This document shows positions 1 to 10,550 of a stretch of 11,475 nt of DNA, one piece after another. The notes beneath the pieces are model-generated. The model saw only the letters and a program-made list of their open reading frames with translations. It was not told where the DNA came from and did no database searches. The stretch lies in NCBI GenBank assembly GCA_027579435.1, contig JANBPK010001770.1, positions 1 through 11,475 on the forward strand. The letters run 5' to 3'. Position numbers and translations under genes: made by a program. Every line of letters starts with the position of its first letter. Positions within the stretch are counted from its first letter, which is position 1. The DNA comes from Candolleomyces eurysporus (lineage: Eukaryota; Basidiomycota; Agaricomycetes; Agaricales; Psathyrellaceae).

Positions 1-1
1 G

Positions 2-307
2 GAAAGTCGACGCAAGTCGTCTCCGTACGACCACAGCAGCCTGTCGGAGATAATCCTAGCAACATACGGAGAACGTGAGTGCAGTCGCGATATCGACGAA
101 AGCAAGCTGGACGAGCACCCGCTGCTCCGAGACTCGGCAGGGGCTGTCCTAATCGCATCGTCCACGGACCACGACTGGGGAACGCACTATCAATTGAACG
201 TAATGTTCATGTCCAAAAGCGACCTTAGCAGCCCCGCCCCGCCGAGGGTCCAAATGTGCGAAGAAAAGAAATTGTATGGAGTGTCAATTTCGGTCCTGAC
301 AGCCTGA
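2..307 (+). other. open reading frame running in from the left edge, unrecognised
   Basis: The frame beginning at base 2 stays open for 101 codons and stops at TGA 305-307. It has no early Met, so if it is coding it must be the 3' end of a gene that starts outside the window. The conceptual peptide is polar and charged and shows no motif, repeat or membrane segment I recognise. A 101-codon open run is not strong evidence at this base composition, and a possible splice donor (GTGAGT, about 75-80) lies inside it. It may be a last exon or chance. Confidence 0.2.
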
Positions 308-783
308 ACCTAGCCCATTCATGGTCCGGCGCACCGCCAGTGACAGCACGGACATGAAGCTGAGTAGGGACAAAAGCCGTGCTATAGAAGGACCAAAAGA
401 TTCAGCGCTCAGAAATTCGAGTTGAACGAATCTACCCATCTTCTGTCGGCGGTCGGGAAACAAGACAATAAGAGGACCATCAGCAACGTAATGGAAAGGC
501 CTGCACGTGCGGTCTGTGCAGGGTCAATGCACCCTTTCAACTTGCCTTTTCCGGACGAGAAGGAAGTGCTTCGACGTCAGTTTCGCCTCTTGCCACTGTC
601 CAGCTTGTGCCCCAGAATGTAGGAAGCATCCACCATAAAGTCTGTGAAGGTCCTCCGATATATTATACAGAAATGGGCCGAAATTCGACTCCTAACAAGA
701 ACAAGAAAGATGCAAAAAGATATTTTACACTGATAGTCGTTACAGGCCCTAAAACAAATCGAACGTGGGTTGAAGAAAACAAA
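308..783. other. intergenic, 3' flank of the RING gene
   Basis: No recognisable gene. Short open frames on both strands (for example a plus-strand one of 66 codons starting at 422) lack any family resemblance. The right part must contain the 3' untranslated region of the minus-strand RING gene. I see no clean AATAAA on the minus strand here. Confidence 0.4.
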
Positions 784-2331
784 TCACGGGCGAGTCTCAG
801 AATCACGGCGTAGGAGAGGAGTTCGTTCAGTGGGCGTAGGCGGTCGTGGAGCTGCAGCTGCGGGCGGGGGCGTCGACGATGCTTCNGGGGAGCTATTATC
901 AGAGGTCGGTGGGGCGGGAGCATGGGGATGGAGAACCGGCGGGGGTTGCGTTACATCGGCCTTGCATATAGGACACTGCGGAATTCTGGTGAGAAGACTG
1001 TCTGACAACAATGGCAAGCGAACATATGCGCACCAGTTTCTTGCGTTGGATTAGCCATTCATCAACCTCATGTAGATGGAAGATATGATGACAGGGTAAA
1101 ACTCGGACTTTGTCTCCCTTCTCAAATTCAGATAAACATATGGCGCATTCGAGCTGGGACTCAAACCAAGGCTGTTCCGTGGGAGGGGTCGCTGGATGTG
1201 AGCTGGATGCATTCTGATCGTCGTCGCCTTTCGTTGTCGTCACTATGCCTTCTTCTAGATCGGCATTGGAAAGCGTAGGCACAGAGTCGGGGTCTTCTCC
1301 TCCTTCATGCTTCTCCCAACCTGACCCTGTCCATACTCTCCAGGGTAAACCTCTGACGACGATTTCAGGTGCACGATCCCGCTGGGCTGCGCGAGCTGCT
1401 CGAACCCGGTGGATGAGGAGGGTGACGAAAGTTAATGTGGAAGGTAGCAACAAAATGATAATGAACGTGATGATTGGTCTGGAAATTGGCAATTAGCAAA
1501 AATATCTCGTGTGGCGGTGATGAAGGAGACCCGACGTACGAGTACCATTCCCAAGCAGAATATTCTGCCGTGATATATAGCGAAAGTGTTCGGAGCCCAG
1601 AATGTGTGGTATTCGATGCTTGAATTAACGTGTAGAGCTGCATGTAGTCTGAATACTTGATGTATGTCGCTGGTATCGTCACATCAGATGAGTCCTCTGG
1701 AACATGTCGTTAGTCGTGTGCGCTTGGCCTCGAGATTGGCAACGTGGACGCACCAGGACTGTACATGTTCACCAGTGTATCAGGATAGCCAGATTTCTCT
1801 GGATCGGATCCGCCGACGACAACTGCTCGGGCGCCTAGTCGTTGGGCTTCCCGAACCTTCTTCACGAACTCGCATTTGCTCCTCTGGACCAACGCAATCC
1901 AGATGTCCGTTGGTTGATGAGGGCCAGTCAGGCAGAGCGGGGGGNCAGCCGCTATTTTCTGGGATCTCCGCAGCGTTGGTAGTGTTTGTCGAGTTCGAAT
2001 GACAAGGTCTTGTGAAAGAAGAGAGCGGGATAACGTATCCGAGAATGGGTTCATTGATTTCTGCTCCAAATGCAGCTACCCGCTATTCAGCCCCCCTTGG
2101 CACTGCACAAGACGCGAGAGGCGGCTCACCTGGCCTGGAAGGAAAGTGAATGGGTGGTGTACGGTCGACGATGGAGACTGTGCTCTCCGTGCCCCAGGCC
2201 CAGCCCCAAAACAAGGATCTTTCAGACCGCACGACTATAGTGTCGTTTCGTTGCAAGTCGACTGGTGTCGCAGAGGTGAGGAACGAGAAGAGGGCATATG
2301 GGTAGAAAAGCCAGAGCAGCCCAAGGACCAT
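784..2331 (-). CDS. PA-TM-RING membrane E3 ubiquitin ligase, fungal type
   Basis: Probable membrane ubiquitin ligase of endosomes, Golgi or vacuole. Exons on the minus strand are 2331-2130, 2075-1754, 1696-1540, 1478-1034 and 975-784; introns are 54, 57, 61 and 58 bases. Omitting one surplus base at N1945, the product is 438 residues. The start at 2331 (A at -3, G at +4) gives an immediate hydrophobic signal peptide; the frame is open further upstream, but that stretch does not look like protein. A protease-associated (PA) lumenal domain (about 70-190) contains [22 protein letters not shown] and VTIPATYI. One membrane segment (about 228-250) starts [12 protein letters not shown]. The cytosolic part has [15 protein letters not shown] and a RING-H2-like domain (338-379: CAIC, CHHIFH, CPIC). 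At the sixth ligand position Glu364 replaces Cys. The tail carries ERTPLL, an acidic dileucine motif. The architecture resembles animal RNF13/GRAIL and plant RMR proteins; substrates are unknown. Family assignment is firm, but catalytic activity is uncertain because of the altered RING. Confidence 0.87.
1945..1945. other. ambiguous base that breaks the PA-domain frame
   Basis: An N follows a run of six G on the plus strand (six C on the coding strand). Upstream of it the coding frame gives EIPENSG; downstream the PA domain continues one frame over ([11 protein letters not shown], then WIALVQR). Dropping this base joins the two as SGCPPLC and restores correct exon phase: exon 2 is 322 bases as written but needs 321. 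I read it as a run-length error, not a pseudogene. Confidence 0.75.
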
Positions 2332-3569
2332 TCTGCCAGGATGGTGGCGTTGTCGTCGTCGTTCGTGGTAGCCTCCTGCAGCGAACAGGTCTGACTGAGG
2401 ACGATGGCTGCTGCTCACCATATCGAGGCCGTATGCACGTGCCTGTCTGATGTTTTCGCCGCCATTGCCTCTTTCGGGTGTTCGACCCCTATTTTGCCCT
2501 CCTGCTGAAGCTTCTGATTTTTTTGCAGCCATGACGTCGGCCTTGTTCTCCACACCCAAGCCGCCATCTTGCCTAACGCTATGAAAACATGAGAAACCAG
2601 CGCATTTATCTAAATTTGTGTTACAGACCTTGTACATTGTCCCACATGGCGCTCCTGCGAGAAAATGATGAACTCGTTCAGATTTCCCAAGGATCGCTAA
2701 TGGCCCTTCAACTATCCTAGAAATCAGTGCGAGAAATCGTTCATGACTTGGGTTTTCGGTATGCGTAGAGGAAGGCTGACTTTGGCGCCCGATCCAAGTG
2801 TTTTAATATTGAATTCACCGATGGCAGCGTCAAACTCAGATCAGGACATTAACGCTGGATTCAGGTTGCGCCTATTAAGTCGGCCCAGTTGTTTCCAGCC
2901 TACGCAGATTGTCCTGACCTAGAGATCCTCTCTCTACGTCCTCGGCTCCGGTTTCTACAGTGGACTCTCCAACAGTTTCGAAAGACGTTTTCCATCGATA
3001 TACAAACAATCATATGCCATATTTATTGCGTTTCGAGCGTCCTACCCCAGATAGCCCCGGATTTTCTCTCAGGGCGGGGCTTCTTTGCCCAATGAGGCAT
3101 GAAATGTCGCAAGCGGTGGCAAGCAAATCCCGCGGCATGTCGCTCAAACGTGACTTGTTTCTACCCCACAGCGACCCCGCATTCAACGCAAACCCACCCA
3201 CCTCATCTTGCCAAAGTACAGAAATCTCGCTCAGGACCTACAGGAATACCGTAATTCCAGGATGGCTGTCAGTGGACGTCATTTCATCTTAGGTATTCAC
3301 ACGCCCGAAGCTATAGAATCGACGAACGATTAGTAGGATGTACCTTGCTTCGCACTTCCAGGGCTGCCGGCCTTCTCAGTGCCCTGCTTCTTTGCACGCT
3401 GACTGCACCTCTACTGTAATTGCATGCGATGAATCCCCGTATAGGACCGTTCCTTTCCTCGCGAACTGTCGCACTCCTCGTGGGTCTCGTCTTGGTGGCA
3501 GTACTTCCCTGGCAGCATCTACTGGCCAATATCACGGACCTACCACCATCATGGAACTCGATATTCAAG
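2332..3569. other. divergent intergenic region between the RING gene and glucoamylase
   Basis: This holds the promoters of the minus-strand RING gene and, at its right end, the plus-strand glucoamylase. No TATA box is obvious for the RING gene. Short open frames occur (for example 2960-3292 on the plus strand, 110 codons), but they overlap others, have no recognisable motif and are not supported as genes. No transposon remnant, terminal repeat or RNA gene was seen. Confidence 0.5.
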
Positions 3570-3576
3570 TATAAAG
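3570..3576 (+). promoter_or_regulatory. TATA box of the glucoamylase gene
   Basis: TATAAAG lies 96 bases upstream of the chosen ATG, with a pyrimidine-rich leader between them (TTCTTCCCC, CTCTACCCTCTTTCTTC). This spacing is normal for a strongly expressed fungal secreted-enzyme gene. It also supports the start at 3666 over an in-frame upstream Met at 3420, which lies before the TATA box. Confidence 0.55.
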
Positions 3577-3665
3577 AGGAGACGTTGGAGTCCATTCTTC
3601 CCCAGGTTCCTTACTTCAGCAGTGCATCGGAGCTCTTTTCGTCTCTACCCTCTTTCTTCGCCGCA

Positions 3666-5887
<2,222 letters not shown>

Positions 5888-6754
5888 GGGATCTGCATGG
5901 CGTTGGTTCAAAATTGGGATAGATAAGTAGAGATCGATATTACTTATCGTGATTGAAAAAATTGCTTTTGGCTCTTGGCTTGTTGTATGTATGTATCATC
6001 GAAACGTTTGAACGAATACGTGCTATTCACCGTAATCTGCTGGCTGAAGTGACGTCGTCTATACTTACTAACGCAACTTTTGAGACTGCGAAAGAAAACA
6101 TTTGGTAGTACAGCCGAAGCAACTGACTCCTACCGATGTACTTCCGTAACAAAGGTCATCCTATGACCTCCTAAAGCAATGTCTGACGATGGCCTCCTCC
6201 CACCAAAAGGTTAAAGCCGTCGGATCAACGCCGAGATGGGGGTTCTATGACATAGGTGCAGTCTGATGCCTTCTTATCCCTCCTCTATCATATCACGATA
6301 GTGACCAAGCACACCGTAACCCTCTTCATAGTGACTCATATCCCGGTGATAGGAATCTTCGGAATACACCACGGAACAACACATTGAAACCCGAATCCCC
6401 GAAACATACTATCCTCTGGTCGTTTTTGGCAGCTTCTTCGTCATTACCTTCCACCGGAGATCTTCTCTTTTGTTTTCCTGCTGCGCATTTCTAGTGGTAC
6501 TGGTTCGAACTTGCCATCTGTCCTCGCCTCGCTTCTGTCTGGACTCTGGACTCTTGAATCTGCCGTGGAGCCGCACATGTGGATGTACCTGATCGGCTAA
6601 AAATCCTCAGCAAACTTGTGCGGACTTGAGCGGGCGTCCGGACGCTCGGAGACAGAATATACCCTCATGGGTGCACGAAGTTGGCGCTCAGGAGCCTCAG
6701 GTTTGTTATCACGATATGAAGCGCCGGAAATATGACGAGGTGGTAAGTAATGCC
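5888..6754. other. spacer between glucoamylase and aminotransferase
   Basis: No gene seen. The left end is the glucoamylase 3' untranslated region. The right half (about 6410-6540) is rich in pyrimidine stretches and belongs to the aminotransferase promoter. No open frame with family resemblance, no tRNA and no repeat was found. Confidence 0.5.
5984..5996 (+). terminator. possible 3'-end processing element of glucoamylase
   Basis: TGTATGTATGTAT lies about 100 bases after the glucoamylase stop. It resembles fungal TATGTA-type polyadenylation efficiency elements, and its UGUA units could also be read by Puf proteins. No AATAAA is present nearby. The call rests on motif and position only. Confidence 0.3.
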
Positions 6755-6761
6755 TATATAG
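6755..6761 (+). promoter_or_regulatory. TATA box of the aminotransferase gene
   Basis: TATATAG sits 87 bases upstream of the ATG at 6842, a suitable distance for a core promoter. The leader between them has ACC ATG context at the start codon. Confidence 0.45.
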
Positions 6762-6841
6762 TGGGAGATTCTTGGAAATCTTCCTGACTACCATTCAGTA
6801 CCCAAAGACCACCAGAGTCATCTCTCTCGTCTCACCTCACC

Positions 6842-8496
6842 ATGCCATCGTCGGAGGCTGCATTGCGCGCACAGGGCTCGGAGACGAAAGTCGAGGTTCT
6901 GCCTTCCCAATTTTATGAAGATAGGCTGTCGACTGTTGCTCGAGCGAGAAAGCCTTCGCCGAGTACGTTCCTACAGACCCCCTAATCAACCCACCGTCTA
7001 ACTTCTTTGCTTTATTCTTTAGTATGGGACCTCTTCTCCGTCGAGTACAACCCGGGCATCCTCTCCATGCTTGCCGGAAAACCTCACCCCGACACCTTCC
7101 CCTTCGAGTATATCCAACTGGGAATCCGTCCACCGGGTTCTGGACCTGACGACCCCTCCGTCCAAGTTCAAGATCTTACTATCCGCGACGAAGAGCTTGC
7201 CACTGCTCTCCAGTACAATGTAACACCAGGAATCCCAGAATTAAATCAATGGACATTCAAGATGATGCAGGAAGTGCATAAGAGAGGACCGAATGAAGGA
7301 TGGCGCGTCAGCATTGGCCCGGGGAGCCAGGACCTTTTGTATAAAGCTTTCAATGCGTTCTTGAATCCTGGGGACATGGTTATGGTCGAGGGGCCGACAT
7401 ACCCGTGAGTTACTCCCAGGTCAACCGTCATTGTTTTGCTTATTTACGAGGGTCGATTATCTGTGCTTCTAGGGGAGCGACACCGATTCTGGAAGCGCTG
7501 AGCTGCCAGTACGTCCCCGTTGACACGGACCAGGACGGAATCATTGCTTCTGAACTGGCGAAGATTTTGGGGAACTGGGATCCTTCAAAACCCATGCCTA
7601 AAATCCTGTATACTATCCCGGTTCGTCTCAAAGATCGCCTCAAAATACTGTTTGGGCTAACGATTTTAAATTCAGTTCGGTTCCAACCCATCGGGTGTCA
7701 CCGCCAGTCTGGAGAGAAGAGTAGAGATCCTCAAGCTATCCAAAAAATACGGTTTCATAATTCTCGAAGACGATCCCTACTACTTCCTTTACTACGGCGA
7801 CGCTCCCCGACCCCCTTCGTACTTCACCCTGGAAAAGCAGGTACTCGGAGAAGTTGGTCGGGTTTTGCGGTTCGACAGCTTCAGCAAAGTCTTGTCTGCT
7901 GGGTTCCGCATTGGATGGCTGACAGGACCTGAACGGCTGCTAGCTGCTATCGAGTGCCATGTACGTCTTTCCGATCCCACTTTAATTTTCTACATCTTTC
8001 TGATGCTTCCCTGTGCATTATTTGCTCAATGCAGAGTGCGACTTCAGTCGTCCAAGCATCCTCACTCTCCCAAGTCGTCATCCTCAAGCTACTCAGAGAA
8101 TGGGGCGTAGAGGGACTCGTGAAGCACGCCGACAAGGTCGCCAAATTTTACAAAAGGCGACGCGACGTCATGGCCGCCTGCCTCGACCGTCACCTCAAAG
8201 GTCTCGCCGAATGGTCTCAACCCGACGCAGCCATGTTCTATTGGCTCAAGCTCAAGCTTCCATCAAGCGTAGATCTCAAAAGCGTCACGGTAGAAGGCGA
8301 TTCAACGGTATTCATCCGCAGCAAAGCTATCGATCGTGGAGTGCTGGTTCTTCCTGGAGCGACTGCGTTTGTGGATGGAAGACAGACTGCGTGTGTGCGA
8401 GTATCCTTTAGTCTGCTTACGGAAGAGGAGACGGATGAGGCTATCAGGCGTTTGGCGGAAGTGCTAAAGGAGGAAATCCACAGCAAGTCTTCTTGA
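6842..8496 (+). CDS. Aro8-like class I/II aminotransferase (aromatic / 2-aminoadipate)
   Basis: PLP-dependent aminotransferase, probably cytosolic, resembling the yeast Aro8 group that transaminates aromatic amino acids and 2-aminoadipate (aromatic metabolism and lysine synthesis). Exons: 6842-6962, 7023-7404, 7473-7620, 7676-7960, 8035-8496; introns are 60, 68, 55 and 74 bases. All phases agree and give 465 residues, near the family length. The start (ACCATGC) fits the Kozak pattern, and no targeting peptide is apparent. Motifs in order: RARKPSPIWDLF and LAGKPHPDTFPF, typical of the group; GPGSQDLLYKAF; VEGPTYPG; IPFGSNPSG (Asn221); FIILEDDPYY (an Asp at 249/250 for the pyridine nitrogen of PLP); FDSFSK with the Schiff-base Lys288; FRIGWLTGP; and CVRVSFS, with Arg434 likely binding substrate carboxylate. 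Key residues are intact. Exact substrate cannot be told from sequence; a kynurenine- or secondary-metabolism role remains possible. Confidence 0.94.
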
Positions 8497-8908
8497 TTTG
8501 GAGTCGTCTATTAAGGAGGAAGAGGAGTTGAATTCCTACTACCAAAAGTCACAGATACTATGTTGAATGTACTACTGGCTTCAAAACCGTACTTTTTGCT
8601 CGAATATACAACAATAAACCGTATTCCTACAAGATGCTAGTATGAAGCTTATACAAGTACAGATGATGGAGTGCTAAGAAAGGACGATAAGGATACTACA
8701 GTAATACTTTGTTGAAAGTATACCAAAAATGCAGAAATGCGGCGATGGAGCCGGTAAACTAAGAGAGTCCAAAAATGCCGTATAAATCCGAAAACCGCAG
8801 GGAGCTAGCTGTTCGTTGGAGCTGCGGATGCCATAAGATGCCATGATAGATGAAAAGGTATTCCAGAAGATGCTCAAAAAAACAGGAGAGAGAACCACCG
8901 CAGTCTTA
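8497..8908. other. convergent 3' intergenic region
   Basis: The tails of the plus-strand aminotransferase and minus-strand arrestin genes meet here, with 412 bases between stop codons. It contains the aminotransferase polyadenylation signal. No other gene was seen; open frames in this stretch are extensions of the arrestin last-exon region in other frames. Confidence 0.55.
8613..8618 (+). terminator. AATAAA polyadenylation signal of the aminotransferase gene
   Basis: A perfect AATAAA lies 117 bases after the stop codon in an A/T-rich stretch, a normal 3' untranslated length for fungi. Confidence 0.55.
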
Positions 8909-10456
8909 TCAGAAAGACGAATCCATGGAAGAAACGTCACCCCACGAATCCGTGACCAGCCGTATCGGAATCGACACCTGCAGGTCCAAGAATTGGGATT
9001 TTGAAGACCCAGATGGCGTGATCTTGAGCATAACGAAGTCCTAAAAAACGTTAGTATCCGTGAAAAACGTGCGAAATAGTCCAGGCTAGAACTCACCTTC
9101 ACTTGTGCATTCGCAACCATGAAACCCGCGCAGTCAACTTCGTCGTTGACCCTGAGGTCACCCTCCCAATCAAGGTGCTCCGACTCCCGACAGGCATCAG
9201 ATGTTGGAGAGTAGCAGCTCGACATCAGCGGAGGTACTGATGAGAGCGCGCCTTCGCCAGCAACGATGTTCCGCCAGGACTTTTGACCTCGGATTTCCAC
9301 AGTGACTTGACGCATCAAAAATACCCTGATGACCGGAGGGGTATGGTTGAGCGAGGGGAGGCTACTGGAAGATGTGAGGTGCGATTCGGCAGAATATACT
9401 CTGCTGAGCTCGGTGGAGGAGAAGAGTTCTCGAAGCGTTGAGATACGCCCCGAGATCTGGAGGTGGAAGGGGATGGTATCCTTGAGACCGTACACGCGGC
9501 CTGCTGGGACGAAGAGCTGTATGATGATGGATTAGCGTTTTGTCTCGAGTTCAGAGCTGTGAGGCGGACTTACATGGCAGTTGAGAGGAGTTTGTGATGA
9601 GGAGTCGCGTCGTTTGATTGTGGTTTCGGCCTGGTACCACTCCTCTGGGGAGGTCTTCACTGAGGAGAAGAAGCAGGGCCTTGGTAGTATCGGTCGGTGT
9701 GCTCGACTTCGAGGTACATAGCTGAAGGGGATAAAGATACTAACACATATTTTTAACAATACTATCCAAAGACAGAGTCGTCTAATGTACTCACTGTTTT
9801 GTCTTTGTCCAGAGACCCAGCTTTTGGTGAACAACGCGAGTAATCGCGATGCGGATCGAATAGGTCGTTTTCAAAAAGAGCGAAGGGGTCCCATGGCAGA
9901 ACACATGATAAGAAGGCGGTAGTGGTTTGTCTTCAGTTCCATCGCGGAATGTCCCTGGAAGCGTGAAGGAGAAAGCCAGTTGACTTGAGCACGACTCATT
10001 TGGGGCTGCGCTCTGCTTTGACCAAAGGATATGGCGTTGTTTGATCAAAGGTGTGGACTTTCCGCCTCCTTCGCTGATGGTCGTGTCTAATTTGCCTTCG
10101 ATCTGCGCAGCGGTGTAAGTATCGCAGTGCATGACCGCAGTTGAAGTTCTACATACCTTGCACTCCACTTCCGTAATGGTCTCGCTCTCGTCGAGCAACA
10201 GCGTTCCGTTGATATTGCCATAGCGGCCATAAGACGGTGACTCAGTTCCTTCTTCCTGGTCGGCTAGAACGACAGTGGTCTTTCCAGACTTTTTGATGAA
10301 AGTGCCAGTGGGGGTCCGGTGCCCAGCAGAGCTGCTAGGCGTAAGTTGTAGCCTTTGTTCGTCACACGCCGGTTCGTAGGAGTATTGAGGTGCTGGAACC
10401 GATGGCGAGTACGAAGGCAAGTCAAGTCTTTGTTCAGTTTCGAAGAGGCTGCTCAT
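8909..10456 (-). CDS. arrestin-like (alpha-arrestin) adaptor protein
   Basis: Probable alpha-arrestin: fungal members recruit Rsp5/Nedd4-type ubiquitin ligases to plasma-membrane transporters or receptors for endocytosis. Exons on the minus strand are 10456-10157, 10102-9795, 9739-9574, 9516-9097 and 9040-8909; introns are 54, 55, 57 and 56 bases, phases agree, 441 residues. The start opens MSSLFETEQR and lies 69 bases past a TATA box; an in-frame Met 19 codons upstream is less likely. An arrestin-type N domain (about 75-205) includes GNINGTLLLDES, QLAFSFTLPG, LPPSYHVF and YSIRIAITR. After KTKHIFIPFSYVPRSR the C-terminal domain (about 220-441) includes VPAGRVYGLKDTIPFHLQI, RVFLMRQVTVEIRG and IPIRLVTDSW. 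LPSY (13-16) and PPSY (162-165) match PY motifs for Nedd4-type WW domains; only the first lies in a likely disordered region. No membrane segment was seen. Intron 1 is stop-free and a multiple of three. The family call rests on strand-pattern motifs; the cargo cannot be inferred. Confidence 0.85.
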
Positions 10457-10524
10457 GAGCAGAGAGAGGTGGGATGACGGGGGGTCAAAGCGTATAACAC
10501 TCCAACCAGGCACGTTCCATCTTC

Positions 10525-10532
10525 TATTTATA
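10525..10532 (-). promoter_or_regulatory. TATA box of the arrestin gene
   Basis: On the minus strand this reads TATAAATA, a full TATA consensus, 69 bases before the ATG at 10456. The adjoining upstream side carries a tandem decamer. Confidence 0.55.
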
Positions 10533-10550
10533 CAGGGTTATACAGGGTTA
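10531..10550. repeat. two tandem copies of a 10-base unit at the arrestin promoter
   Basis: TACAGGGTTA is repeated exactly, head to tail, followed by CAGG. On the arrestin strand it reads TAACCCTGTA twice, overlapping the TATA box. Each copy has a GGGTTA core, the same hexamer as one register of the TTAGGG telomere repeat, here spaced by one helical turn. Confidence 0.7.

Noticed and set aside
2332..2637. In-frame upstream extension of the RING gene first exon
   Set aside because: The stretch is Gly/Arg/His-rich and would bury the signal peptide inside the protein. The Met at 2331 has a better context and gives a normal secretory N-terminus.
2960..3292. Plus-strand open frame of 110 codons in the intergenic region
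   Set aside because: No recognisable domain, an overlapping open frame of 68 codons in another register, and no good exon partners. More likely chance within a promoter region.
3600..3605. CCCCAG matching the degenerate CreA/Mig1 carbon-repression site on the minus strand
   Set aside because: A single hit to a six-base degenerate pattern, downstream of the TATA box, is expected by chance. It is not enough to claim glucose repression, although such control would be normal for glucoamylase.
6502..6510. GGTTCGAAC resembling a tRNA T-loop
   Set aside because: The flanking bases do not pair as a T-stem, and no anticodon or acceptor arm could be found around it.
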